DNA of 64,000 nucleotides, taken from positions 310,001-374,000 of the forward strand of contig CAWIAG010000003.1 in the NCBI GenBank assembly GCA_963834015.1. The letters are read 5' to 3'. A model generated the notes under the pieces. It was not told the origin of the DNA and searched no databases. It saw only the letters and a list, made by a program, of their open reading frames with translations. Position 1 is the first letter of the stretch. Each line of letters opens with the position of its first letter. The position numbers and the translations under genes were made by a program. Positions 17,894-27,177 of this stretch are shown here, piece after piece. This DNA comes from FEN-1297 sp963834015 (GTDB lineage: Bacteria > Bacteroidota > Ignavibacteria > Ignavibacteriales > Ignavibacteriaceae).

Positions 17894-18577
17894 CTATTTA
17901 AATATATTCCCGTCTTTTATCTCAAAAACTTTATCTGCTAAACTTACCAGTCCCTGGTTATGTGTAACAATAACGAAAGTTTTGCCGAATTTATTCCGGA
18001 GGTCTACAATAATTTGATGTATTATCTCACTATTTGCAGAGTCCAGATTACCTGTAGGTTCATCTGCAAAAATTATTGATGGATTATTAGCAAGTGCCCT
18101 TGCAACTGCAACCCGCTGCTGTTCACCGCCGGAAAGTTCTGCAGGCTTATGCTGAGCTCTGTCTGCAAGACCTACAGCGTCTAAGAGCTCTTTAGCTCTT
18201 TTTATAGATTTATCCAGAGGTGTTCCGAAAATCATTTGCGGAATCGCCACATTTTCTACCGCAGTAAATTCGGGAAGAAGGTGATGGAACTGGAAAACAA
18301 ACCCGATATTTATATTCCTGAATTTAGTAAGCTTTTCATCTGAAAGTTTATAAATATCCTGATCATGATAGTAAACAGAACCGTTGTCAGGCCTGTCTAA
18401 TCCTCCAAGCAGATGAAGCAAAGTACTTTTTCCGGCGCCGGATGCTCCTACAATAACGGATATTTTATTTTCTTTAATTTCAATTGAAATAGACTTCAGA
18501 ACTTCAAGTTTTAATTTTTGATTATTCTTGTATCGCTTAACTAAGTTTTCGGTTTTTAGAATTATTGAATTATCCAT
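17894..18577 (-). CDS. lolD: ABC transporter ATP-binding protein, LolD-like
   Basis: A 227-aa ATPase with Walker A GASGAGKST (residues 43-51), Q-loop in FVFQFHHLLPEFTAVENV, ABC signature LSGGEQQRVAVARAL, Walker B IIFADEPTGNLDS and the switch His in VIVTHN. The 'FQFHHLLPEFTA.ENV' form is characteristic of LolD, the ATPase that energises lipoprotein release from the inner membrane. It is the last gene of a three-gene minus-strand operon after two FtsX-like permeases, which supports a LolCDE role; other MacB-type exporters remain possible. Confidence 0.88.
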   Translation of the reverse strand: MDNSIILKTENLVKRYKNNQKLKLEVLKSISIEIKENKISVIVGASGAGKSTLLHLLGGLDRPDNGSVYYHDQDIYKLSDEKLTKFRNINIGFVFQFHHLLPEFTAVENVAIPQMIFGTPLDKSIKRAKELLDAVGLADRAQHKPAELSGGEQQRVAVARALANNPSIIFADEPTGNLDSANSEIIHQIIVDLRNKFGKTFVIVTHNQGLVSLADKVFEIKDGNIFK

Positions 18578-18602
18578 TTATCTCATCTTTATTAAATATA
18601 AT

Positions 18603-19835
18603 TTATTCCCATTTTATAGCTTCAAGAGGGTCTATTTTTGCAGCACGGCGGGCCGGTAGTAGTGATGCTAAAAATGAAAGAAGCATTGAAGCCCCCGCAA
18701 TGAAAAAGAAATCCGTTAGTCTAACCTGTAGAGGAAGAGAGTCAATTTTATACTGAGTTGGATCCAGAGGATAAATATTGTATTTCAGTTGAAGATAACA
18801 GATAAAATAGCCAAGAATTGCTCCGGCGGCTGTTCCTATTATTCCGATCAGCAAACCCTCATACATAAATATTTTAAGAATAGATTTCTCATTAGCTCCC
18901 ATTGATCTCAATATGCCAATATCGCGTTTTTTTTCAATTACAGACATAGAAAGCGAGCCCAGGATATTAAAGGTAGCAACAGCTACTATCAGGCATAAAA
19001 TTATATATGCGGCCCAGCGTTCAAGTTTCATAACAGTATAAAGCTCCCGGTGAAAATCATACCACGTATTAACACTGAATAAACTATTATCAATTTTCTT
19101 TTCAAGTTGATCTTTAACAGCGAAAGAATGATTTATATTATCAAGCTTTATATCATATCCCTGGATGTTATCATTGTAGCCTAAAAGTTTTTGTGCAGTT
19201 TCAAGACTGGTAAAAATATATGATTCGTCATACTCATTATTGTTTGAGCTAAAAATTCCGCCCACAATAAACTTTTGAGACTTAGGCTGTGACAACTGTG
19301 TAATTACATTCTCAATTCCAACGGGCGAAATTAAAGTTACCGTATCTCCAATTACACATTGCAGCCTGTCCGCTAAAGTTAATCCAAGAACAATTGAAGG
19401 TGTGCCCGATTCTTCCGAAATATTATAATTACCAAAAAGTATGTCCGGTTTAATCCCATATATGTCATTCCCGGTTTTTTCAACTATACCCTTAAGATTT
19501 ATAACTTGTGTTAACCCCTGGCTATAAGCTAAAACTTTTCCCGATACATAAGGAGCAAAATCCTTTACTTCCGGGATTGTGTTAAGTGCCGCAGTAATTT
19601 CATTTTGTTTACTATACCCTTCAGATGAAGTTATCTCTACGCGTATATGCGGATCAAACGTTACCAGGAAAGAAGTTACAAGGCTGCCGAAACCGTTAAA
19701 CACCGACAATACGACTATTAATGCTGCTACGCCGATTGTTATCCCCGCAACAGATATTAATGAAATAATCGTAATAAAATTAATTTTATGTTTTGAAATT
19801 AAGTATCTTCTTGAAATATAAGATTCAAAGTTCAT
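18603..19835 (-). CDS. FtsX-like permease, LolC/LolE family
   Basis: A 410-aa membrane subunit. One transmembrane helix near residues 20-48 (INFITIISLISVAGITIGVAAL) is followed by a large periplasmic MacB-PCD-like domain (50-270) and three C-terminal helices forming the FtsX domain, ending in ASLLPARRAAKIDPLEAI. This four-helix layout and the N-terminal 'YISRRYL' match LolC/LolE proteins, which pull lipoproteins out of the inner membrane for transfer to LolA. It lies between a second permease (19 bp) and the LolD-like ATPase (25 bp). Confidence 0.85.
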   Translation of the reverse strand: MNFESYISRRYLISKHKINFITIISLISVAGITIGVAALIVVLSVFNGFGSLVTSFLVTFDPHIRVEITSSEGYSKQNEITAALNTIPEVKDFAPYVSGKVLAYSQGLTQVINLKGIVEKTGNDIYGIKPDILFGNYNISEESGTPSIVLGLTLADRLQCVIGDTVTLISPVGIENVITQLSQPKSQKFIVGGIFSSNNNEYDESYIFTSLETAQKLLGYNDNIQGYDIKLDNINHSFAVKDQLEKKIDNSLFSVNTWYDFHRELYTVMKLERWAAYIILCLIVAVATFNILGSLSMSVIEKKRDIGILRSMGANEKSILKIFMYEGLLIGIIGTAAGAILGYFICYLQLKYNIYPLDPTQYKIDSLPLQVRLTDFFFIAGASMLLSFLASLLPARRAAKIDPLEAIKWE

Positions 19836-19854
19836 TTATTTAATGTTCTCCGGT

Positions 19855-21078
19855 TTAATTAAACCGTAATGCTGATATAGGTTCAATTTTAGATGCAATA
19901 TAACTCGGCATAAGTGAAGCAACAATACATAGCGCAAAGGTTATAACCGAAACAATTAAAAAATTCTGTAAAGAAATGAAAATAGGTACAGATGACATAA
20001 AATATACCGAAGAGGGAATTGAAATAATCTTATATCTAAACTGAAGTTCGGTTAATATAAATGCAATTATATTTCCTATTACTATCCCTGCAATTGCAAG
20101 GTAGCATCCCTGGTAAACAAATATAGAAATAATTTGTTTTCGGTTTGCGCCAAGGGATTTTAATATCCCTACAGCATTGGTTTTTTCAAGTACTATCATC
20201 AATAAGGTTCCAACAATATTAAATACAGCAACGATAATAATTAGACCGAGAACAATTGGAATTGGCTTCTTCTGAAGAGCAATCCATGTAAATATATTTC
20301 TATGAATTTGATAAATTGACCTTACTGCATAAGGGTAGTCAAGATGATTTGTCAGGTAACTGGTTATGCTGTCAATTTTAGTTATATCATTTACCCGGAT
20401 ATCGTATCCGCTGATATTGTTATTAATATTAAATAATCTTTGTGCGGTACTCATATTTACATAAGCAATTAAGTCGTCATAAGCTGCCATACCGCTTTCA
20501 AAAATACCTGATATAATAAATTTTTGAATATTCGGTAAGTTTTCCGCAGAAGGAATTTTATTTTTATTGAGGGCAAATACTGTAACTTTATCGCCTATTT
20601 TAACCATTAGTTTATCCGCTAGCTTTTTCCCTATGATTATTGTTGGCATGTCCGGATCATCTCTTAACTCAAGTTTACCATAAATAATATCCTCACGAAC
20701 ACCTTTCCAGTTATCTTCAGACCTTATTCCTTTTATACTAATTCCATCTTTTACAGTTTTGCTGCTTATGATTGCAAGTTGTGAAACAAAAGGATTTACG
20801 CTGACAACGAGCGGAGATAGCTTCCTTTTTAATTGAGGCAAAACATAATTAAAGTTATTAAGCGTGCTGGTGTATGATGAAATTTGAATGTGTGAATCGA
20901 AGTCTACAATCTTATTAGTAATAGTCATTTCAAATCCGTTCAGGATGCTTAATGCAATTATTAATGTTGCTACCCCGAGCGCAATACCGGTTATAGATAT
21001 ACCTGAAATAAACGAAATAAATTTAGAATCTTTTTTCGAAAATATTAAACGTTTTGAAATATAGAGCGGAAATGACAT
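19855..21078 (-). CDS. FtsX-like permease, LolC/LolE family
   Basis: A 407-aa paralogue of the next gene, with the same four-helix plan: N-terminal 'LYISKRLIF', helix at 20-48, long periplasmic domain, three C-terminal helices and the ending SLMPSYIASKIEPISALRF. It is the first gene of the operon, so the transporter is probably a LolC-LolE heterodimer with a LolD dimer, as in Proteobacteria, rather than a LolF homodimer. Which of the two is C and which is E cannot be decided by eye. Confidence 0.85.
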   Translation of the reverse strand: MSFPLYISKRLIFSKKDSKFISFISGISITGIALGVATLIIALSILNGFEMTITNKIVDFDSHIQISSYTSTLNNFNYVLPQLKRKLSPLVVSVNPFVSQLAIISSKTVKDGISIKGIRSEDNWKGVREDIIYGKLELRDDPDMPTIIIGKKLADKLMVKIGDKVTVFALNKNKIPSAENLPNIQKFIISGIFESGMAAYDDLIAYVNMSTAQRLFNINNNISGYDIRVNDITKIDSITSYLTNHLDYPYAVRSIYQIHRNIFTWIALQKKPIPIVLGLIIIVAVFNIVGTLLMIVLEKTNAVGILKSLGANRKQIISIFVYQGCYLAIAGIVIGNIIAFILTELQFRYKIISIPSSVYFMSSVPIFISLQNFLIVSVITFALCIVASLMPSYIASKIEPISALRFN

Positions 21079-21447
21079 CTGTTATAGTCTAAAATATAAT
21101 TATAAATCTAAAATTAACTAAGATACTACAGACAAAAAAATAAAGTGTATAAATTATCTTTAGAAAGAGCACATACTAAAAATAACTCAACTTCATAGCA
21201 TATTCTTATAATCTAATGATGAAAGTTAATATACTAGAATCTATTGAATAATTTGTTTCTGAAAAATTTTCTTAAAGGGTTATAAGTATTAAAATTTAGC
21301 TGATTTTGATTAAATTAGTGAAAAAACGGGATTGTTTACTTTGTTTTTTTAGATATGATAACTTATATTTACTTTCTATTTTGAAAAGCTTTTTCGAAGA
21401 AAATTAGGCAGGTTCTTAAAAATTTTGATTACAATGAGCATTAATTT
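21079..21447. other. Intergenic region, AT-rich
   Basis: A 369-bp AT-rich gap between the divergent lolCE operon and the tRNA cluster. It must hold the promoters for both, but I see no clear consensus element, hairpin or small gene in it. Confidence 0.6.
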
Positions 21448-21523
21448 CGGGGCGTAGCGTAGCCCGGTTCATCGCGCCTGCTTTGGGAGCAGGAGGTCGC
21501 AGGTTCGAATCCTGCCGCCCCGA
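21448..21523 (+). tRNA. tRNA-Pro (TGG)
   Basis: A full cloverleaf. The acceptor stem is CGGGGCG / CGCCCCG and the discriminator is A at 21523. The anticodon stem is CCTGC / GCAGG with loop TTTGGGA, giving anticodon TGG at 21484-21486, and the T arm contains GGTTCGAAT. The 3' CCA is not encoded. Confidence 0.95.
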
Positions 21524-21572
21524 CTTTAAAGATGTAAAGATTAGAATTACATTATGCGTTCTAAATTTATAT

Positions 21573-21646
21573 GTGCCCGTAGCTCAATTGGATAGAGCAA
21601 CAGCCTTCTAAGCTGTAGGTTAGTGGTTCGATTCCACTCGGGCATA
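21573..21646 (+). tRNA. tRNA-Arg (TCT)
   Basis: The acceptor stem is GTGCCCG / CGGGCAT with a G:U at the first pair. The anticodon loop CTTCTAA gives anticodon TCT at 21607-21609, and the T loop is GGTTCGATT. CCA is not encoded. It lies 49 bp after tRNA-Pro. Confidence 0.95.
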
Positions 21647-21662
21647 CAGGAAAACAGTTCAT

Positions 21663-21737
21663 GGTGGGCGTAGCTCAGTTGGTTAGAGTATCAGGTTGTG
21701 GCCCTGAGGGTCATGGGTTCAAATCCCATCGTCCACC
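21663..21737 (+). tRNA. tRNA-His (GTG)
   Basis: The acceptor stem GTGGGCG / CGTCCAC is extended by the histidine-specific G(-1):C73 pair (21663 and 21737). The anticodon loop is TTGTGGC, giving GTG, and the T arm contains GGTTCAAAT. CCA is not encoded. Confidence 0.95.
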
Positions 21738-21753
21738 CGAGATTTTTTTTGCT

Positions 21754-21825
21754 GGCCCCATCGTCTAATGGTTAGGACACCGCCCTTTCACGGCGGTAAT
21801 ATGGGTTCGAATCCCGTTGGGGTCA
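21754..21825 (+). tRNA. tRNA-Glu (TTC)
   Basis: The acceptor stem is GGCCCCA / TGGGGTC with discriminator A. The anticodon loop CTTTCAC gives TTC, and the T arm contains GGTTCGAAT. It is the last of four closely spaced tRNAs and is followed directly by a terminator. Confidence 0.95.
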
Positions 21826-21833
21826 CTTACAAT

Positions 21834-21867
21834 AAAAGCCGCTTTTATAGCGGCTTTTTTATTTTTA
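21834..21867 (+). terminator. Terminator of the tRNA cluster
   Basis: A 9-bp perfect stem (AAAAGCCGC / GCGGCTTTT) with a 7-base loop is followed by a T-rich tail, starting 8 bp after tRNA-Glu. It closes the tRNA operon just before the MFS gene. Confidence 0.9.
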
Positions 21868-21878
21868 GTTAGCTTAAC

Positions 21879-23156
21879 ATGAGTATAAATAAAAGAACCA
21901 ACACATTCAAAGCATTTCGAAATCGCAACTACACATTATTTTTTACCGGCCAGTCAATATCTCAAATTGGCACCTGGATGCAGCGCACCGGTGTAATCTG
22001 GGTTGTTTATATAATGACGCATTCGGCTTTCATGTTGGGTGTTACTGTATTTGCATCACAGTTTCCATCATTTTTACTTTCTTTATTCGGGGGTATTGTT
22101 TCTGACAGGTACAATCGTTATAAAATATTACTCATTACACAAACGATCTCTATGATTCAGGCATTACTGCTTGCAATATTAATGCTTACAAAGAACTATA
22201 CTGTTTGGGAAATACTTTCACTAAGCGTCATACTGGGTGTTATTAACGCATTTGACGTACCTGCAAGGCAGCCGCTTGTAAATGAACTTGTAAATGACAA
22301 AGCAGACCTGCCTAATGCGCTGGCTCTAAACTCTTCTATGAACAGTGTTGCCAGATTAGTTGGCCCTGCTTTATCGGGAATAATACTTATGAAATTTGGC
22401 GCAGGTATATGCTTTCTTTTTAACGCAGTTAGTTTCGTGGCCGTAATTATTTCGCTATTATTAATGAAGTTTCCTGTTTATAAACCATCCGCAGTAAAAA
22501 AGAAAATCATGTCTGAACTTGCCGAAGGTTTTGATTATTTAAAACAAACACCTGCATTATCTACAGTACTACTTATGCTTACGCTGCTAAGCCTGCTTGT
22601 GCTTCCGTATAATACGCTATTACCGGTATTTGCAAAGGTTATCTTTAAAGGTGACGCTGCTACTTTTGGTTATATAAATAGCTTTATAGGTTTAGGAGCG
22701 GTAGTTTGTACTTTCTTTTTGGCTTCCTTAAAACCCGGGACTGATCTTAAATTTGTATTATTGGCTACAACAATATTTTTTGGTACTAGCCTGATGTTTT
22801 TCTCCCAGATTGGTTTTTTTCCGCTGGCAATGTTATTTGCGGCACTGGCTGGATTTGGGACAGTTTCTTTTACTACAATTTGCAATACTATTATTCAGGT
22901 TGATTCTGATCCGAATATGAGAGGGAGGGTATTCAGCTATGTTGCTATGGCTATGTTTGGAATGCTGCCGTTAGGCAGTGTACTGATTGGTGCCATATCT
23001 CAGCAAATCGGCGCACCGGATACCTTGCTTTTTCAGGGAATAACGGCACTTATCATTGCTGCTGTTTTTTCTAAATTTCTACGAAGCGATAAATTAAATA
23101 AAAATAATTTGGAACAACTTGAAGAACTAGAAGATATTGTTATAAAAAAGATTTAA
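21879..23156 (+). CDS. MFS transporter (MFS_3 / enterobactin-exporter-like)
   Basis: A 425-aa polytopic membrane protein with about twelve hydrophobic segments. The N-terminus AFRNRNYTLFFTGQSISQIGTWMQ and the loop FGGIVSDRYNRYK are typical of the MFS_3 family, which includes the enterobactin exporter EntS. FDVPARQPLVNELV, just after helix 4, is another hallmark. The substrate is unknown; nothing nearby suggests a siderophore. It starts 12 bp after the tRNA terminator hairpin and appears to be a single-gene unit. Confidence 0.88.
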   Translation: MSINKRTNTFKAFRNRNYTLFFTGQSISQIGTWMQRTGVIWVVYIMTHSAFMLGVTVFASQFPSFLLSLFGGIVSDRYNRYKILLITQTISMIQALLLAILMLTKNYTVWEILSLSVILGVINAFDVPARQPLVNELVNDKADLPNALALNSSMNSVARLVGPALSGIILMKFGAGICFLFNAVSFVAVIISLLLMKFPVYKPSAVKKKIMSELAEGFDYLKQTPALSTVLLMLTLLSLLVLPYNTLLPVFAKVIFKGDAATFGYINSFIGLGAVVCTFFLASLKPGTDLKFVLLATTIFFGTSLMFFSQIGFFPLAMLFAALAGFGTVSFTTICNTIIQVDSDPNMRGRVFSYVAMAMFGMLPLGSVLIGAISQQIGAPDTLLFQGITALIIAAVFSKFLRSDKLNKNNLEQLEELEDIVIKKI

Positions 23157-23394
23157 TTAATTACAGAAGTTAGGCAACTGATATTTAAAGTAACCCAGAC
23201 ATTTATGTCGGAAATGCTAAATAATAAAATATGTTTAGCTTTTCCCAAAGGGATGGATGCCAAGCCAAAAAGATATGAAAATTGTGACAAAAGCCAGTAA
23301 TGTAAGGCTTCATAATTGCCCGAGTTAAAACTCGGCGCTACTTAAAAAAATTTTTTAATATTTGCGTAACTTCAATTAATGATTAATTTTTTAA

Positions 23395-23979
23395 ATGGAT
23401 TTTATTATGGAACAAAACAAGCAAAAAACAGTTCTTCTTGTAATGGATATGCAGGCCGCGATCCTCAGTAATTTTCCGGAAAACACTGAGTTTATTAATA
23501 AAACAGCAAAAGCAATTGCTATAGCTCGAGAGCACAATATTCCTGTTATTTACGTAACTGTAGGATTCAGACCCGGGGCACCGGAAATAAGTATGAATAA
23601 TAAAAGCTTCTCTGCCGCAGGTAAAGAAAAATGGGCATCGGGAAAAATGGAAGAATGGATTAAAATTCATCCGGAACTAGCTCCTTCGGCAGGTGAGATT
23701 ATTGTAATCAAACGCCGTGTTAGTGCATTCACAGGCAGCGATCTGGAAGTAATATTAAGGGCACAGGGTATTGAGCATTTAATACTTACAGGAATCGCAA
23801 CAAGCGGTGTTGTATTATCCACAATACGTGAAGCCGCAGATAAAGATTACCGTATTACTGTATTAGCCGATTGCTGCGCCGATAGGGATCCTGAAATTCA
23901 TCGTGTTCTTACGACTAAAATTTTCACCCGTCAGGCAGAAGTTCTTTTTGTGGAAGAATGGAGTTCAATAATTAATTAG
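23395..23979 (+). CDS. Isochorismatase-fold hydrolase lacking the usual catalytic Cys
   Basis: A 194-aa Rossmann-like isochorismatase-superfamily protein. The catalytic Asp (LLVMDMQ) and Lys (IVIKRRVSAFTGSDL) are visible. The position of the usual nucleophilic Cys reads GIATSGVVLSTIREAA, with Val instead. Isochorismatases of the EntB/PhzD type also lack that Cys, so loss does not mean inactivity, but amidase activity of the nicotinamidase kind is unlikely. The ATG four codons in (23407) is an alternative start; neither has a clear Shine-Dalgarno. It stands alone, and its partner pathway is unknown. Confidence 0.8.
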   Translation: MDFIMEQNKQKTVLLVMDMQAAILSNFPENTEFINKTAKAIAIAREHNIPVIYVTVGFRPGAPEISMNNKSFSAAGKEKWASGKMEEWIKIHPELAPSAGEIIVIKRRVSAFTGSDLEVILRAQGIEHLILTGIATSGVVLSTIREAADKDYRITVLADCCADRDPEIHRVLTTKIFTRQAEVLFVEEWSSIIN

Positions 23980-24124
23980 TAATAACCTGTTGTATAATTG
24001 CTTATAAGAAGCCAGGATATTAAATGAATAAAAATATTTATTTAGCTTAAAGGCTTCATAACTTTAAGAGATTTGATTTTTGCCTGATTTATTACTAAAA
24101 TTCAATAATAAATCAGGGTGATAT

Positions 24125-26698
24125 ATGAAAACTATTAAAAGTTCTTTTGTAGTTGTCATTTCCTTTCTAATTTCTATCAATATTCCGGCACAATCAAATT
24201 TTAATATCGGGCTTTATAAAACATTTTTACAGGCACATCAGAACTTAACTTCCGATGCACTTATGCAACTGTACCCTGCTGGAAATTTTGCAGGAAGCCT
24301 AAAGCTCAATAATAACACCGCCCAATATTTTGATTCAATCACAGTAAAATACGGCCTTACAAGTGCTGAAATTTCTACTATCCAGCAAAATGGATTTATG
24401 GTAAGTGAAAGGCTTTCTAAGATTGCTTTTGGACAGGCTTTCCTGGAAATCTTTCAAAATGATCTGCCTGTATTTATTTCAACGGATGCTATTCTTCATG
24501 CCTTCCATATATCTTATGACAGGATACTAAAAAATACTGAACTCGGAGTAATTATTGATAGTTTAAAAACTCTTTTAACCCGGATGCATTCTGATCTATC
24601 TGTTTTGGATGTAAAATATTCATCTAATAGCCAGATGAAGCAAATGCTTCTTGATGTGGATGTTTATATTACTGTAGCGGGTGAATTATTAACACTGCCG
24701 GTAATGCCTTACTATCCCGAAAATACTTCAAAAATAAATCAGATAATATCACTAATAAATGCTGCGACAGGTATAAGCGAATATTCACTATTTTCAACAG
24801 AATCCGTTCTATATGATTGGAGCCAGTTTGAGCCCAGGGCCCATTATGTGGATCCAAATTATCCAATTTTAGCTAATTATTTTAGGACTATGATGTGGCT
24901 CGGCAGGATTGAAATTTATTTGCTCCTACCGGGGGCTTTTAATTTAGGCGATAAAGAAACTCAGTACCTTGATATACAGCGTGAAACAATAGATGCAATG
25001 CTTATTAAAGAATTATTTGATACTTCAGCAGTTAGCTCTACTTATGAAAATATTGAGAGTTATTTGAAGTTTTTTGTGGGCGAACAGGATAACGTAACAA
25101 TAGATAATTTAGGTTATTTAAAGAATGCTGTTAATCTTTCTAGTTCTGCCGATTTACTTGACAGCTTAAAGCTGATTACTTTCCAGGATACGTTAAAGAA
25201 TCAAACTTTTGCGAGCCAATTAATTTTATCTCAGCTTTTAGCATCTAGTCCTTTGAGTCCGGATAGTATTGTTCCTGCTTCTTCATTTTTACTATTCGGC
25301 CAAAGATTTGTGATAGATTCATATGTAACCTCACAGGTTGTGTATGATAGAACCTCTACATGCAGATTGCTGCCGTCGATGCTTGATCCTATGTTTGCAT
25401 TAGGAAATAATGCTTCAGCGCAATTACTGAAAAACGAATTAGATGAATATAAATATGGGGGAAATCTGGCAGCATTAAGATATTTAATTGATTCATACGG
25501 AAATGATTTTTGGCAAAGCAGCATGTATAATATCTGGTTGAATGCATTAAGGACACTAAATCCTCCATATATAAAAGATAGTCTGCCTTTATTTATGCAG
25601 ACAGGAGCATTCTGGCAGGAGAAATTAAATACACAGTTATCATCATGGACGCAGCTCAGACATGATAATCTTTTATACGCAAAGCAATCATATGGGGGAA
25701 TGACCACATGTTCATTTCCATATACTTATATTGAACCTTTCCCTGAGTTTTATAAAAATTTAAAAATTCTTGCAACTATAGGTCAGCAAAAATTCAGCAA
25801 TATCCCGGGTTCTCAAAGTTATCATTTATATGATGTGCCCAGATATTTTGAATATTTAGGCTCAATTGCGGATACCTTAACCTCAATTTCACAAAAAGAA
25901 TTAGCAAAAACTCCCTTTTCGACTGCTGAAATAAGCTTTCTGAAAAGAATAATATATAATCAGGATGAATCATGCGGTAGTTTGCCCTATGCCGGATGGT
26001 ATGCCAATTTATTTTATGAGGATGCACAGGGCGGGTCAAAGGGTTTCTTAACTCAGGATAATATAGTTGCAGACGTTCACACTATTCCAACTGATTGCGG
26101 CGGAAATATTATAGGATGGGTTAAAGAGGTCGGTACGGGACCGGTTAACTTAGGAGTATTTACCGCTCAATTGCCAGATGGAAATTTAACTGCTTTTATC
26201 GGCCCTGTTTCGAGCTATTATGAATATACTACCGAAAATAATTTCCAGAGGTTAACCGACGATGAGTGGAATGATACCTATCTGGCAGAATCACTTCGTC
26301 CGTCCTGGGTTAATCTTTATCTCCTGGATCCAAACGGTAATGCCTTACCCCAAGGATTAAATCTTATAACTTCTATAACTAAACAGGCAAAAACAAATAC
26401 AGAACTTAGCGGAACTTCATTATATGTTAAGAATTATCCAAACCCGTTCAACCCGGCAACTACGATAAGTTTTCAGGTACCGGTTAATTTGTCTAATTCA
26501 AAGGTTGAACTGACGATTTATAATATACAGGGTGTAGTGATTAAAAAACTGCTCAACACGAATCTTCCCAGCGGAAATTATCTGACAAGGTGGAATGCAA
26601 CCAACGAATCAGGATCAAAAGTAGCAAGCGGAACTTATATATGTGATTTGAAAGTCGGCAATATGCAGAAGGCAAGTAAAATTTTATTACTTAAGTAA
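24125..26698 (+). CDS. Secreted DUF3160 protein with type IX secretion sorting domain
   Basis: A signal peptide (residues 1-22, ending IPAQ) is followed by a very long helical DUF3160 region. That region includes the block VFISTDAILHAFHISYDRIL near residue 120 and a second half with GWYANLFYEDAQGG and VADVHTIPTDCGG. The last 85 residues form a type IX secretion C-terminal sorting domain: YPNPFNPATTISFQVP, then LTIYNIQGVVIKKL and GTYICDLKVGN. The protein should therefore cross the outer membrane and be surface-attached or released. DUF3160 has no settled function. The start has AGGGTGAT upstream. A 16-bp stem terminator follows. Confidence 0.88.
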   Translation: MKTIKSSFVVVISFLISINIPAQSNFNIGLYKTFLQAHQNLTSDALMQLYPAGNFAGSLKLNNNTAQYFDSITVKYGLTSAEISTIQQNGFMVSERLSKIAFGQAFLEIFQNDLPVFISTDAILHAFHISYDRILKNTELGVIIDSLKTLLTRMHSDLSVLDVKYSSNSQMKQMLLDVDVYITVAGELLTLPVMPYYPENTSKINQIISLINAATGISEYSLFSTESVLYDWSQFEPRAHYVDPNYPILANYFRTMMWLGRIEIYLLLPGAFNLGDKETQYLDIQRETIDAMLIKELFDTSAVSSTYENIESYLKFFVGEQDNVTIDNLGYLKNAVNLSSSADLLDSLKLITFQDTLKNQTFASQLILSQLLASSPLSPDSIVPASSFLLFGQRFVIDSYVTSQVVYDRTSTCRLLPSMLDPMFALGNNASAQLLKNELDEYKYGGNLAALRYLIDSYGNDFWQSSMYNIWLNALRTLNPPYIKDSLPLFMQTGAFWQEKLNTQLSSWTQLRHDNLLYAKQSYGGMTTCSFPYTYIEPFPEFYKNLKILATIGQQKFSNIPGSQSYHLYDVPRYFEYLGSIADTLTSISQKELAKTPFSTAEISFLKRIIYNQDESCGSLPYAGWYANLFYEDAQGGSKGFLTQDNIVADVHTIPTDCGGNIIGWVKEVGTGPVNLGVFTAQLPDGNLTAFIGPVSSYYEYTTENNFQRLTDDEWNDTYLAESLRPSWVNLYLLDPNGNALPQGLNLITSITKQAKTNTELSGTSLYVKNYPNPFNPATTISFQVPVNLSNSKVELTIYNIQGVVIKKLLNTNLPSGNYLTRWNATNESGSKVASGTYICDLKVGNMQKASKILLLK

Positions 26699-26703
26699 TA
26701 CTC

Positions 26704-26740
26704 ATATGTGAGGCTCACCTTAGGGGTGAGCTTCACATAT
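26704..26740 (+). terminator. Terminator hairpin after the DUF3160 gene
   Basis: A 16-bp inverted repeat with a single G:U pair (ATATGTGAGGCTCACC / GGTGAGCTTCACATAT) and a 5-base loop begins 6 bp after the stop codon. The tail is AT-rich but has no long T run, so termination may be partial. Confidence 0.7.
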
Positions 26741-26768
26741 TATTTATATATTAAATAAAGGAAAATTA

Positions 26769-27164
26769 ACGAATTCAACATCTCCTAATTTAAAAATAGA
26801 ACTACTTCCTGAAAGCCTGGCTGTGTGCAGTCTTTCTCCTAATGAGCAGTTGCCTTCATGGGCTACATTTGGTAAGTTCTATGCTGTAGTTCGAAGCGGT
26901 ACCGAACTTTCAATTGTATGTCAGAAAGAATTAGTTCCGGCAGGAACCAGAAGTGAAGCAGGTTGGAGAGCATTTAAAGTTGCAGGGACAATTCCTTTTG
27001 AGTTAACAGGAATATTGGCCTCAATTGCAAATCCCCTTGCAGATGCAGGGGTAAGCATTTTTGCAATTTCGAGTTATGATACTGATTATGTATTAATTAA
27101 AGAAGAAAACCTGAACAAAGCAATAAAAATACTAACAATTGCCGGTCATCATATTGAAAAATAG
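26769..27164 (+). CDS. ACT domain-containing protein, apparent ACG start
   Basis: A small protein of two ACT-like halves. The C-terminal half (GTIPFELTGILASIANPLADAGVSIFAISSYDTDYVLI) is a clear ACT_7/CASTOR-like domain. The N-terminal half includes LKIELLPESLAVCSLSP, a block usually found at the start of such proteins. No ATG, GTG or TTG in frame precedes that block. The first in-frame GTG (26823) would cut the protein inside the conserved first strand. An ACG at 26769 is preceded by AAAGGA with 6-base spacing and gives a 131-aa protein of normal length. So the start is probably ACG, or the gene has lost its ATG by mutation. Function unknown, perhaps amino-acid sensing. Confidence 0.75.
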   Translation, partial: TNSTSPNLKIELLPESLAVCSLSPNEQLPSWATFGKFYAVVRSGTELSIVCQKELVPAGTRSEAGWRAFKVAGTIPFELTGILASIANPLADAGVSIFAISSYDTDYVLIKEENLNKAIKILTIAGHHIEK

Positions 27165-27177
27165 CATTATAGTACTG

